Source: an uncultured Clostridia bacterium (GTDB lineage: Bacteria > Bacillota_A > Clostridia > Christensenellales > Aristaeellaceae). Taken from it: DNA of 24,314 nt. The stretch is taken from the NCBI GenBank assembly GCA_946408865.1, contig CAMJTZ010000008.1, positions 1 to 24,314 on the forward strand, in the 5' to 3' direction. Below the pieces are notes generated by a model that saw only the letters and a list, made by a program, of their open reading frames with translations, was not told where the DNA came from and did no database searches. Shown here piece after piece: positions 15,507 to 24,290 of this stretch. Both the position numbers and the translations under genes were made by a program. Numbering within the stretch: position 1 is the first letter of the stretch; every line of letters starts with the position of its first letter.

Positions 15507-17703
15507 GATCTGTTACCTCCGGGATGATCCTGCTGAATCCTGCCGCGGGAGAACATGCGTCCCGGCGGATCCCGATTTTATTTCCGTCATAGTTCACAAA
15601 GGTCTGCCGGACAGATCTGTCCGGAGCAATGAAACGAACCGTCAGCGGGACAGGCGTTCCTCCGGCTTCCAGCGTCAGTTCGCCCGTGCTTTCCGTATAC
15701 CGCAGGGAAACCAGGCTGCCGTCCGCAGGACCGTCTCCTGCGTCGTCATACAGGGTAAAGGCTCCGTCTGCTCCGCAGAAGACACAAAGCTCCCGGACGG
15801 CGGCGTCCGCTGCGCACAGGGCACCGGAAGAGAGCGGCAGGAGGCTGCCTGCCCGGACAAACAACGGGAACCGGTCCGGCGGGGTCGGGACAGACACTGT
15901 GCCTCCGGAAACATATTCCAGGGTAAACAGATTATACCATCCGAAGGGGGGAAGCGCCACGTCTGTGGATGCTCCGCCTTCCGCCAGAGGGCGTGTTACC
16001 GGTTTGACCAGCAGCGCATCCCCGAAAAGATACTGGTCGTGGAGCGGAGCCGTTTCCGGGTTTTCAGGAAAAGCGACCATCATCGCGCGGACCATGGGAA
16101 GACCGGTGCGGCAGGTTTCCGCGGCGGATGAATAGATATAGGGGAAAAGCCGGTAGCGGAGGCTGATCAGCTGCCGGAGGAGCCGGTATTCTGTGGCGGT
16201 TTCATTTCCGAAAGCCCAGGGTTCCCGGGGCGTGTCCGTTCCGTGCGAACGGAAGACCGGAAGCATGCAGCCAAACTGGAACCAGCGAAGATAGAGCTCC
16301 CGGTAGGCAGGGTCTTCGACGCCGCGGGGATAATCGCCCCTCCAGAACCAGGGATCGCCTCTCCCCGCGAAGAAGCCGCCGATATCCAGCGTCCACCAGG
16401 CAAGGCCGCTGCATGCGGCCTTGATCCCTTCCGTCACCTGTTGCTGCAGCACGTCCCAGCGGGCACAGATATCCCCGGACCAGAGAATTGCGCCGAGGGA
16501 ACTGCTGTCAATTCCGCCGCTTCGGGAAAGGAGGACCGGACGCTTGTCCGGTATATCCCGGAGCCAGTGATCCCGAAGCCCCCGAAGGTGTTCGGCTCCG
16601 TAACTGTTCATTACTTCCGGATCCATCCGGACGCAGGACGCTTCAGTAATCAGGCGCATTCTTTCCTCCGGCGGCCGTTTTTCCGGTCCGCACCAGTCCG
16701 GATCCGTCACAGGCTCGCAGCTGTCGCACCAGAGAGCATCCGTACCGCCTCCTATCCAGAAGCGCATGCATTGCTGCCAGTACAGATCCCGGGCGGCAGG
16801 GGAAAAGGCGTCATAGATCTGGCTGGCCGGCAGAAAAGCGTCCGCCGCCTCCATCTCGTCCCGGTCCCGGCCGGCGGAGATGTTCGGCCAGACGGAAACC
16901 ATCAGGCGGACATTCTGCCGATGGAGCGATTCCGTGAGGGCAGCCACATCCGGAAAACGCAGCAGATCGGGCGTTTTATCTCCCCAGCAGCCGTCTTTCC
17001 AGCTCATCCAGTCCAGCACAATGCAGTCCAGTCCCAGTTTCCGGCGGCGGAACTCCGCTGCGGTATCCGTCAGTTCCTTTGCAGAATGGTAGCGTTCCCT
17101 GGACTGGATATAGCCGTAAGCCCATTTTGGCAGAAGAGACGGCCTGCCGGACAGGGCTGAAAGGCGCCGCAGCACGTCCGCGCAGTCCCGGCCGCGAATA
17201 ACGGAAAAGGAAACGGTCCGGGCGGCGTCCAGAACAAATGTGAATCCGCCGTCTTCCCCGCGGAACTCCATGGCACACCCGGCTTCAATCAGCAGCCCCC
17301 AGCCACCGCTGCTCAGCAGGAAGGGAATGGAAATCTTCATATTGTGCTGATACAGGAATTCCTTTTGTCCGGCGTAATCGAAGAGCCCGTCCTCATGCTG
17401 GCCGAGCCCGGTGAGGATCTGCCCGTCCGGACAGGAAAAGGAAAGCCGGACCTTACGGGAAGTATAAAGATAATCCTTCCCGCCCTCCCGGAAAGAAACG
17501 ACCTCTCCGTTCGCGGTCCGGCGGATTTCCGAGTCCCCGGTATCCTTTCGCAGCCGGTATACCGGCCTGGGATCGCTTTCAAACGCGGTCAGGGAAAGGA
17601 ATGATGACCGGCTGTCTGAAAACACGACCGGCGCCGTCAGCGGAGCGTCCTCCGGACAAAGCAGGATTCTGGTGATTCCATTGCCGGGTTCTTTCCGCTC
17701 CAC
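15499..17703 (-). CDS. GH31-family alpha-glycosidase
   Basis: The 734-residue protein has the GH31 layout: an N-terminal beta-sandwich (about 1-190), a TIM barrel (about 190-560) and C-terminal beta domains. The nucleophile is D327 in DALWCDSCEP, the probable acid/base D411 in WSGDICARWD, and FRSHGTDTPREPW is a family signature. GH31 enzymes cleave alpha-glucosides, alpha-xylosides and sometimes alpha-galactosides with retention; the specificity is not clear. It starts with GTG at 17703, preceded by AAGGGAGG with an 8-base gap. There is no signal peptide. It heads a two-gene unit with the dehydrogenase, whose start overlaps its end by 8 bases. A weak extended -10 (TGTTATTCT) lies upstream. 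Together they suggest release of a sugar followed by its oxidation. Confidence 0.92.
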   Translation of the reverse strand: MERKEPGNGITRILLCPEDAPLTAPVVFSDSRSSFLSLTAFESDPRPVYRLRKDTGDSEIRRTANGEVVSFREGGKDYLYTSRKVRLSFSCPDGQILTGLGQHEDGLFDYAGQKEFLYQHNMKISIPFLLSSGGWGLLIEAGCAMEFRGEDGGFTFVLDAARTVSFSVIRGRDCADVLRRLSALSGRPSLLPKWAYGYIQSRERYHSAKELTDTAAEFRRRKLGLDCIVLDWMSWKDGCWGDKTPDLLRFPDVAALTESLHRQNVRLMVSVWPNISAGRDRDEMEAADAFLPASQIYDAFSPAARDLYWQQCMRFWIGGGTDALWCDSCEPVTDPDWCGPEKRPPEERMRLITEASCVRMDPEVMNSYGAEHLRGLRDHWLRDIPDKRPVLLSRSGGIDSSSLGAILWSGDICARWDVLQQQVTEGIKAACSGLAWWTLDIGGFFAGRGDPWFWRGDYPRGVEDPAYRELYLRWFQFGCMLPVFRSHGTDTPREPWAFGNETATEYRLLRQLISLRYRLFPYIYSSAAETCRTGLPMVRAMMVAFPENPETAPLHDQYLFGDALLVKPVTRPLAEGGASTDVALPPFGWYNLFTLEYVSGGTVSVPTPPDRFPLFVRAGSLLPLSSGALCAADAAVRELCVFCGADGAFTLYDDAGDGPADGSLVSLRYTESTGELTLEAGGTPVPLTVRFIAPDRSVRQTFVNYDGNKIGIRRDACSPAAGFSRIIPEVTDHE

Positions 17704-17894
17704 TGGCGATTCCTCCCTTTGACGATCCTTTGGCAGTCCGGGCGGACAGCAGCGAACGCAGCAGGATGTCTGGTACAGAATAACACAGTCTGTTTAGAAA
17801 AGTAATCCCGGACTTTCGTTTTCTGATGACCACGGAACCGCCGGACCGTTCATGAAGAACGCCGTCACGGAGGGAAGCATGAGCGAAACGGATG

Positions 17895-17923
17895 TTGTCA
17901 GGAAATCATGAAAATGATAAAAT
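17895..17923 (+). promoter_or_regulatory. Promoter of the GGDEF-sirtuin operon
   Basis: TTGTCA (17895-17900), a 17-base spacer and TAAAAT (17918-17923) preceded by TGA form an extended -10 promoter. The start near 17930 lies after an upstream in-frame ATG at 17908 and before the ATG at 17977, which supports the later start. Confidence 0.62.
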
Positions 17924-17976
17924 GCGTTGTAATGATGAAAAAAACATCCGGTTTTGCGATTGACAGGAGATGCCGT

Positions 17977-19893
17977 ATGGATTGTGTGAAAAAAATCGCG
18001 CTGGTTACCTGTGTTTCAAATTATGAAAGATACAATAATTTTGTCCGCGCTGTTCATGACGAGCTGAAAGGCATGGGCAGCTATGTGCTGTACGTCATTT
18101 CGAACTACAGTATCTTTCTGGACGGCATGAAGTTTCTGCAGGGCGGGGACTCCTCTGTTTACCGCCTGCTGGACATCCTGGATCTGGACGGATGCATTTT
18201 CGATTCCAACCTGGCCAGCAACGAACTGACGGAGCTGCTGGCGGATCCGCTGCGCAAGCGCGGGATTCCTACCCTGTCCGTCAACCTGAAGGCGAAAGGG
18301 ACTCCGTTCCTGCAGCTGGATACCCGTCCGGCGGCGCGGGAGCTGATTGAGCACCTGATCACGGAGCATGGCTGCGAGAGGATCAATCTGGTGCTCAGCC
18401 GCGGAAACAGTGTCGTTTCACAGGACATCCGGGATACCTATGAACAGATCCTGAAGGAGAAAGGCATTGGACTGGACGAACGCAGAATTCTCACGACCAT
18501 CGTATCAGAGAATATCGGCAAAGAGGTTTATGAGCATTTTGACGAACTGGGCGTTATGCGGGACGCCCAGGCGATTTTGTGCGTTCATGACGTTAACGCG
18601 ATCAGCCTCTGCATGGAAATGCAGCGGCGCGGGATCCGGGTTCCTGAGGATATCCGGATCTGCTCTGCGAACTTCAGCGGGAACAGTGCCGCTTTCCGGC
18701 CTCGGATCACAGGAATTGACCTCATGGACCGGAAGGCGGCCGGGGAGGCCTGCCGGCTCATGGACAGGATGATCCGCGGAGAATCTGTTCCGGAGCGAAA
18801 CACTTACGGCGGGAAGGTCCGGTACGGCAGCAGCTGCGGATGCGGAGACGCTCCTGAAACGGAGGATGCAGACAGCATTTTTCAGCGTATTGTTCTCAAC
18901 AAGATCCAGGCAGGGAGACAGATCAGCCAGATGATGCGTTTCAATGAGCTGCTCGAGGAAGTGGTCTCCCTGGACCAGCTGTCAGACAATATTCACGGGA
19001 TGATGAGCGGCATTGGCTGCAACGACTATTTCTGCTGTCTGAACAAAAGGGACCTTGCATATATTGAAAACGCGGGCGGAGATGCAGCCGATCAGGATGT
19101 GACCGCTTTTGACGCCGATATGGTGGTGCTGGCCGGAAATTCCGAACGGACCGGAAAAGTTTCGGGTCAGGAATACCCGCTCCGGGAACTGGCGCCGGTT
19201 CCCGTTCTGCCCGGGGATATGGTGATGGTGCTGCCGATCACACACCGGTCCCGGGTCTTCGGCTATATGGTTTTCCTGAACGAACGCGTTCCCCTGGAGG
19301 TTTTCAACTACCGGATCTGCCAGGAAAACATCGGAAGCAGCATTGAAAACCTGCACCGGCAGATGATCCTCCGGAACAGTATTGCCGAGCTGGACCGGCT
19401 GCATATTCAGGATCACCTGACAGGCCTGTACAACCGTTTCGCGCTGGACCGGTTTGCCGGATCCTATACATCCCGGGACCGGTATACCGTCGCCATGCTG
19501 GATCTGGACGATCTGAAGGGCGTCAATGACCATTACGGCCATCTGGCGGGGAACCACATGATCAGCATGGCGGCTGAGGTCATCCGGGAGACCATGGGGG
19601 AGGACGACATCTCCATCCGTTATGGCGGAGATGAATTCCTGGTGCTTTCCGCCTGCACGGATGAAAGCGTCTGGGAGACACGCAGAGAAGAAATCAACCG
19701 GAAACTGGAGGAGATTTCCTGCCAGCAGGCGCTGCCTTACTGTCCGGGGATCAGCCTGGGGTATGCCGTTTCCGGAGGCGAAAATGTTCCGATCAGTGAA
19801 GCCATCAGCCTGGCGGACAGCAGGATGTACATGAACAAAAACAAACGCAAAGGCAGACGTCCGTCGGAAACAGAACAGGACGTGCACCGGTAA
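17977..19893 (+). CDS. Diguanylate cyclase with LacI-like ligand-binding domain
   Basis: The 638-residue protein begins with a periplasmic-binding-type fold as in LacI regulators (about 5-290: KKIALVTC, IDLMDRKAAGEA and ending SSCGCGD), but with neither a DNA-binding helix-turn-helix nor a signal peptide, so it senses a ligand in the cytoplasm. A middle region (about 300-470) may be a GAF-like or helical linker. The C-terminal GGDEF domain (about 475-630) has LDDLKGVNDHYGHLAGN and an intact RYGGDEF (GGDEF at 550-554), so it should make cyclic di-GMP from GTP. The inhibitory I-site RxxD is replaced by GEDD, suggesting no product inhibition there. The start at 17977 follows AGGAGA by 6 bases and fits the promoter. 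The sirtuin gene begins one base after the stop. Confidence 0.88.
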   Translation: MDCVKKIALVTCVSNYERYNNFVRAVHDELKGMGSYVLYVISNYSIFLDGMKFLQGGDSSVYRLLDILDLDGCIFDSNLASNELTELLADPLRKRGIPTLSVNLKAKGTPFLQLDTRPAARELIEHLITEHGCERINLVLSRGNSVVSQDIRDTYEQILKEKGIGLDERRILTTIVSENIGKEVYEHFDELGVMRDAQAILCVHDVNAISLCMEMQRRGIRVPEDIRICSANFSGNSAAFRPRITGIDLMDRKAAGEACRLMDRMIRGESVPERNTYGGKVRYGSSCGCGDAPETEDADSIFQRIVLNKIQAGRQISQMMRFNELLEEVVSLDQLSDNIHGMMSGIGCNDYFCCLNKRDLAYIENAGGDAADQDVTAFDADMVVLAGNSERTGKVSGQEYPLRELAPVPVLPGDMVMVLPITHRSRVFGYMVFLNERVPLEVFNYRICQENIGSSIENLHRQMILRNSIAELDRLHIQDHLTGLYNRFALDRFAGSYTSRDRYTVAMLDLDDLKGVNDHYGHLAGNHMISMAAEVIRETMGEDDISIRYGGDEFLVLSACTDESVWETRREEINRKLEEISCQQALPYCPGISLGYAVSGGENVPISEAISLADSRMYMNKNKRKGRRPSETEQDVHR

Positions 19894-19894
19894 A

Positions 19895-20614
19895 ATGGAC
19901 AGATTCCAGGAAATTGCCGACCGGTCCCGCCGGATTGTCTTTTTCGGCGGGGCGGGGGTTTCCACGGCCAGCGGCATCCCGGATTTCCGGTCCCCGCAAG
20001 GCCTGTACGCGGAGGAAGATGAAGACGGCCTTACGCCGGAGATGATTCTGAGCAGAACTTTTTTCATGCTGCAGCCGGAACGCTTTTTTGATTATTACCG
20101 GAAGCATCTGCTGTACCCGGAAGCAAAACCCAATGCTGCGCACCGGAAGCTGTTCGAACTGGAACAGGTGGACCGGCTGCGGGGCATTGTGACGCAGAAT
20201 GTGGACGGACTGCATAAAGAAGCCGGGAATATCCGGGTTTATGAGATTCACGGAAATGTCCATGATAATTACTGCATGGACTGCAACGCCTCCTACCCGA
20301 TGGAAACGATTCTTCGGACGGAGGGAATTCCACGCTGCAAAGACTGCGGCGGTGTAATCAGACCCAACGTGACGCTGTACGGGGAGCCGCTTGAAAAATA
20401 TGTGTGCATCGGAGCGCTCCGGGAGATAACGAACGCGGATACGCTCATCGTTGCGGGCACATCGCTGTCCGTTGAACCGGCAGCGTCGTTTATCAGTCAT
20501 TTCCGGGGAAAGAACCTTGTCGTGCTGAACCGGGATCCGATTCCGGCCGAAGATAAGGCAACGCTTGTCATTCACGGGGATGTGGCGGAGATTATGGATC
20601 AGCTGAAGGTCTGA
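19895..20614 (+). CDS. cobB: Sir2-family NAD-dependent protein deacylase
   Basis: The 239-residue protein has every sirtuin motif: GAGVSTASGIPDFRS near the start, TQNVDGLH, the catalytic H119 in EIHGNVHD, the zinc cysteines C127, C130, C148 and C151 (CMDC and CKDC), and AGTSLSVEPAASF for NAD binding. It removes acetyl or other acyl groups from lysines using NAD. The length is normal for bacterial enzymes. Its ATG begins one base after the stop of the diguanylate cyclase and has no strong ribosome binding site of its own, so it is probably translated by coupling. Pairing with a cyclic-di-GMP enzyme is unusual. It ends before an A/T-rich inverted repeat and the transporter promoter. Confidence 0.94.
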   Translation: MDRFQEIADRSRRIVFFGGAGVSTASGIPDFRSPQGLYAEEDEDGLTPEMILSRTFFMLQPERFFDYYRKHLLYPEAKPNAAHRKLFELEQVDRLRGIVTQNVDGLHKEAGNIRVYEIHGNVHDNYCMDCNASYPMETILRTEGIPRCKDCGGVIRPNVTLYGEPLEKYVCIGALREITNADTLIVAGTSLSVEPAASFISHFRGKNLVVLNRDPIPAEDKATLVIHGDVAEIMDQLKV

Positions 20615-20623
20615 AAGACTGAG

Positions 20624-20648
20624 AAGAAAAAGCCGGGATTTTTTCTTT
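20624..20648 (+). terminator. Weak A/U-rich terminator-like repeat after the sirtuin gene
   Basis: AAGAAAAA (20624-20631) can pair with TTTTTCTT (20640-20647) around a GC-rich loop, with T residues in the 3' arm. The stem is all A-U apart from one G-C pair, so it is weak, but it is the only such structure between the sirtuin and transporter genes. Confidence 0.33.
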
Positions 20649-20676
20649 GGATTTTTTTGGATTTGTATGTTACAAT
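20647..20676 (+). promoter_or_regulatory. Promoter of the amino acid ABC transporter
   Basis: TTGGAT (20647-20652), an 18-base spacer and TACAAT (20671-20676) preceded by TGT form an extended -10 promoter in AT-rich sequence. The start near 20683 gives a leader of about 60 bases to the ATG at 20742. Confidence 0.55.
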
Positions 20677-20741
20677 AAAAAAGTATATTCAGCATAATAA
20701 CATTCATGGTATTTTGAAATATCAATGCAAAGGAAATACAC

Positions 20742-23042
20742 ATGAAGAAGCGTATTCTGACGTGCCTGCTTGCACTCCTGATACTGGGCGGAACCGCACT
20801 GGTTCCGGGGTACAGGGGGATTGCTGCGCCGGCAGATGGAACTGATACCTCCCTCGCGTCCCTGGCAGGCAAGCATGTCGCAGCGCAGACAGGAACGATT
20901 TCAGGCGAAGACGCGCTGTCCGTCATGCCGGATCTGCAGGTCGATTACTACAACAGCCAAACGGACTGCCTTGCTGCGCTGCGCGCCGGAAAGGCGGCTG
21001 CCTGGGCGAGCGAAGAACCGGTGGTCCGGTTTGCGATGATCGGGAATCCTGATCTGGCAATAAAAGGCGGCAAGCTGGACGGGAACAGCTTTGCCGCTGT
21101 GTTTGCCAAGTCAGACGCGGGGCAGGCACTCCGCGATCAGTACAGTGCATTCGTGGACAAACTGTGGGCGAACGGAACGATGGCAGAGATCGATGCCGTC
21201 TGGTTCGGAACGGACGATTCCAGGCGCACACTGCCGGATTACAGCGCATTTCCGGATCCCAACGGCACGCTCCGCATGGCGGTGGATACGTCCATGCCGC
21301 CTTTTGTCTATGTGAAGGATTACAGCATCGTCGGATACGACGTGGATATTGCCGCGCGTTTCTGCGAGGCGAACGGATACCGGCTGGAAGTTGTCCCGAT
21401 GGAATTCGCGGGAATTCTGCCCGCTGTCCTGACCGGCAAGTGTGACTTTTCCTCCTGCGGTATCACGGTAACCACGGAGCGCGCGGAGAGCGTGCTGTTC
21501 AGCAATCCGAATTACCACAGCGGAACGGTGCTGTGCGTGCTGAAAACGGAACAAAAGGGCAGCGGTTCGCAGACTCCGGCTGCTGCCCGGCCGGAATATA
21601 CACAGTTTTCCGACCTGGCCGGCAGAACGGTGTCCATGCTCACGGGAGCACCCTTTGAGGAACTGGTGCGCAGCAAAGCGCCGGATGTCGGAGCGTTTTC
21701 CTCTTACAGCAGTACGCCGGATATCCTGCTGGCTCTCAAATCCGGGAAGACAGACGCCTTTTTAATTAACAACGCAATTGCTGCCCTGGCAGTGAACCGT
21801 GAACCTGAGCTCGCGCTGTTTCCGCAGAACCTTCAGGACGGTACGTTCGGTCTCGCTTTCGCAAAGGATGATCCCCGGCGGGACACGTGGCAGGCAGCTT
21901 TTGACGCCATCCCGCAGGAAGCCGTCCTGGCGGCATGGGACAAGTGGACCGGCGCGGACGAGGCTGTCAAAATGCTGCCCGTCCAGGACTGGCCAGGCGC
22001 GAACGGTACGGTGCGTGCGGCAGTCTGCGACACGCTGGAACCCATGAGCTATATGGGCGGAGACGGTGAACTGAAGGGGTTCGACCTTGAAGTGATCCTG
22101 ATGATCGCCCGCGAAATGGACGTACATGTGGAGTTTACAGGCATGGAATTCTCTGCTGTTCTGGCCTCCGTGCAGTCCGGGAAAGCCGATATCGGGGCGG
22201 GTTCAATCATCATAACGGAGGAACGGGCACAGGCTGTGGATTTTGTGGAATACTATCCTGCAGCGTTCATGCTGATTGTGCGCGCGGAGAAGGTCCCCGC
22301 GGCAGAGAACGTGAAGAATGAAAGCTCCCGGAGCGGCATTGAGGAAAGCTTCGACAAGACCTTCGTCCGGGAAGGCCGCTGGAAACTGTTTCTGGACGGC
22401 GTGCTGACGACGCTGCTGATTACGCTGCTGGCGATCCTGTTCGGGACAATCCTCGGCTTCGGGATCTTTATGCTTTGCCGCAACGGAAATCCTGCGGCGA
22501 ATTTCATCACCCGCTTCTGCCTGTGGCTGGTGCAGGGCATGCCGATGGTCGTGCTTCTGATGATCCTCTACTACATCATTTTCGGCTCGGTGGCCATCAG
22601 CGGCGTGTTTGTGGCGGTGATCGGTTTCACACTCACCTTCGGCGCGGCAGTGTTCGGGCTTCTGAAAATGGGGGTTGGCGCGGTGGACAGAGGACAGTAC
22701 GAAGCCGCGTATGCGCTGGGATATTCCAGTCGTCGGACATTCTTTGAGATCATCCTGCCCCAGGCGCTGCCGCATGTGCTGCCTGCTTACAGGGGCGAGA
22801 TTGTAAACCTCATCAAAGCTACGGCCGTTGTCGGCTACATTGCCGTACAGGATCTGACCAAAATGGGCGATATCGTCAGAAGCCGTACCTATGAGGCGTT
22901 CTTCCCGCTGATTGCCGTGACGGTTATTTACTTCCTGCTGGAGGCTCTGATCGGATTCCTGGTCAGCCGGATCAGCCTGGGTTTCAATCCGGAACGGCGC
23001 AGCCGGGAGCGGATCCTGAAGGGGGTGAAGACCGATGATTAA
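20742..23042 (+). CDS. Polar amino acid ABC transporter, fused substrate-binding and permease protein
   Basis: The 766-residue protein begins with a signal sequence ([15 protein letters not shown] and a small-residue region), then binding-protein lobes, then a permease. The lobe order is notable: about 38-170 resembles lobe 2 plus the C-terminal part of an SBP_bac_3 protein ([19 protein letters not shown]); residues 174-415 form a full SBP ([37 protein letters not shown]); 421-516 is another lobe 1 ([17 protein letters not shown]). From about 545 there are membrane segments and the EAA loop ([20 protein letters not shown]) that docks the ATPase. It imports amino acids such as glutamine, cystine or arginine; the ligand is not readable. 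AAAGGAAA precedes the ATG. It overlaps the ATPase gene by 8 bases. Confidence 0.9.
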   Translation: MKKRILTCLLALLILGGTALVPGYRGIAAPADGTDTSLASLAGKHVAAQTGTISGEDALSVMPDLQVDYYNSQTDCLAALRAGKAAAWASEEPVVRFAMIGNPDLAIKGGKLDGNSFAAVFAKSDAGQALRDQYSAFVDKLWANGTMAEIDAVWFGTDDSRRTLPDYSAFPDPNGTLRMAVDTSMPPFVYVKDYSIVGYDVDIAARFCEANGYRLEVVPMEFAGILPAVLTGKCDFSSCGITVTTERAESVLFSNPNYHSGTVLCVLKTEQKGSGSQTPAAARPEYTQFSDLAGRTVSMLTGAPFEELVRSKAPDVGAFSSYSSTPDILLALKSGKTDAFLINNAIAALAVNREPELALFPQNLQDGTFGLAFAKDDPRRDTWQAAFDAIPQEAVLAAWDKWTGADEAVKMLPVQDWPGANGTVRAAVCDTLEPMSYMGGDGELKGFDLEVILMIAREMDVHVEFTGMEFSAVLASVQSGKADIGAGSIIITEERAQAVDFVEYYPAAFMLIVRAEKVPAAENVKNESSRSGIEESFDKTFVREGRWKLFLDGVLTTLLITLLAILFGTILGFGIFMLCRNGNPAANFITRFCLWLVQGMPMVVLLMILYYIIFGSVAISGVFVAVIGFTLTFGAAVFGLLKMGVGAVDRGQYEAAYALGYSSRRTFFEIILPQALPHVLPAYRGEIVNLIKATAVVGYIAVQDLTKMGDIVRSRTYEAFFPLIAVTVIYFLLEALIGFLVSRISLGFNPERRSRERILKGVKTDD

Positions 23043-24126
23043 GATCGAGCATCTCCGGAAGGAATACTCCAGCATCACTCCGCTGAAGGATGTGAGCACG
23101 GTCATCAACAACGGGGACGTCATCTCCGTAATCGGGCCTTCAGGCACAGGAAAGAGCACACTGCTCCGGTGCATTAACCAGCTTGAAAAGCCGACATCGG
23201 GCAGAATCTGGGTGGATGACCTGGAGATCACAGATCCGAAATGCGACATCACCAGGGTCCGTCAGAAGATGGGCATGGTGTTCCAGTCCTTCAATCTGTT
23301 CGGCCACAGGACGGTGATCGAGAACATCATGATGGCTCCGATGCGTCTGCTGGGGAAGTCAAAGCAGGAAGCCTATGATACGGGCATGCAGCTGCTTCGT
23401 AAAGTAGGCCTTGCGGAAAAGGCGCTGAACTATCCCCGGCAGCTTTCGGGCGGGCAGAAGCAGCGGATCGCCATCGCGCGCACACTGGCTATGGATCCGG
23501 ATGTGATCCTGCTGGATGAACCTACCAGCGCCCTCGATCCCACGATGGTGGGGGAAGTGCAGGCAGTTATCCGAGACCTTGCCAAAACCGGCAAGACGAT
23601 GAGGAGTGTCACCCAGGAGATGAATTTTGCCAGGGCGATCTCCAACCGCGTCTTTTATATGGACGAAGGCGGCATTTATGAGGACGGTACGCCGGAGCAG
23701 ATTTTTGTCCATCCCCTGCGGGATAATACCCGCCGCTTCGTGCACAGACTGCTGGTGCTGGAACTGAACATCGAAAGCCGCGACTATGACTTCCTGGGCA
23801 TGGCCGGGGAAATTGACTCCTGGTGCGGAAAGAACCAGATTGCGCCTAAACTGGCAAACCGTGTGCATCTGCTCTTTGAGGAACTCATGGAGCTGCTGCT
23901 TCCGGCGCTGGAAGTACCGCGTGTACAGGCAGTATGCGAGTATTCCGCACAGACGGAGCGGGCGGAGTGGACGATCGGTTACGGCGGACCGCGCTACGAC
24001 CTGACCGCGCTGGGCGATGAACTGATTCTCTCACTGCTTTCGGGCATGGCGGAAAAGGAAGAATACACCTGGGATGAAAACGCGGAGCTTCATAACCAGC
24101 TTTCTCTGGTTGTCAAACGCGGCTGA
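23035..24126 (+). CDS. Amino acid ABC transporter ATPase with C-terminal extension and altered H-loop
   Basis: The first 240 residues are a GlnQ/HisP-type ATPase: Walker [10 protein letters not shown] (34-42), Q-loop MVFQSFNLF, signature LSGGQKQR (140-147) and Walker [13 protein letters not shown] with D161 and E162. The switch histidine is missing: the usual VTHEM reads VTQEM with Q194, and the strand before it carries Arg and Ser ([10 protein letters not shown]). This should weaken or abolish ATP hydrolysis. Residues 245-363 add a domain resembling part of a GHKL-type ATPase fold ([15 protein letters not shown]), of unknown role. The ATG at 23035 overlaps the permease gene by 8 bases and follows GGGGGTGA, indicating coupled translation and a matched partner. 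The full-length frame is open. Confidence 0.88.
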   Translation: MIKIEHLRKEYSSITPLKDVSTVINNGDVISVIGPSGTGKSTLLRCINQLEKPTSGRIWVDDLEITDPKCDITRVRQKMGMVFQSFNLFGHRTVIENIMMAPMRLLGKSKQEAYDTGMQLLRKVGLAEKALNYPRQLSGGQKQRIAIARTLAMDPDVILLDEPTSALDPTMVGEVQAVIRDLAKTGKTMRSVTQEMNFARAISNRVFYMDEGGIYEDGTPEQIFVHPLRDNTRRFVHRLLVLELNIESRDYDFLGMAGEIDSWCGKNQIAPKLANRVHLLFEELMELLLPALEVPRVQAVCEYSAQTERAEWTIGYGGPRYDLTALGDELILSLLSGMAEKEEYTWDENAELHNQLSLVVKRG

Positions 24127-24150
24127 AGAGATTATGAAAGGAGACCGGCA

Positions 24151-24216
24151 ATGAGCGCTGATGACATGGAAAAGAATGAAGCGGCAGGCTTCTGCAAATT
24201 GCCGGGTATTGAATAA
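24151..24216 (+). CDS. Possible 21-residue small protein after the ABC operon
   Basis: MSADDMEKNEAAGFCKLPGIE starts 6 bases after an excellent AAAGGAGA (24137-24144) and 24 bases after the ATPase stop. The strong ribosome binding site implies that a real gene starts here. It ends early, and a second frame starts in the overlap TAATG at 24216. This could be a small protein, or the head of a longer gene broken by a frameshift. No family is recognised. Confidence 0.4.
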   Translation: MSADDMEKNEAAGFCKLPGIE

Positions 24217-24290
24217 TGCAGCAGGATATGGCGGGACAGGGGCTTTTGCAGAGCAAAGACTTCTTTTTTAGAGGGCAGACAGCAATATAG
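24216..24290 (+). CDS. Possible second small frame overlapping the first
   Basis: An ATG sharing the final A of the previous stop (TAATG) opens a 24-residue frame, MQQDMAGQGLLQSKDFFFRG and onward to TAG at 24288. Stop-start overlap suggests coupled translation, but codon evidence is thin. A weak hairpin with a T-run (about 24244-24270) lies within it and could instead be the operon terminator. Confidence 0.18.
   Translation: MQQDMAGQGLLQSKDFFFRGQTAI

Noticed and set aside
14304..15527. A 407-codon frame antisense to the dehydrogenase
   Set aside because: The minus strand has the ribosome binding site, zinc and NAD motifs; the plus frame has none.
17908..17976. Longer N terminus for the GGDEF protein from ATG 17908
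   Set aside because: This stretch overlaps the promoter -10 box and lacks a ribosome binding site, while ATG 17977 has AGGAGA at the right distance.
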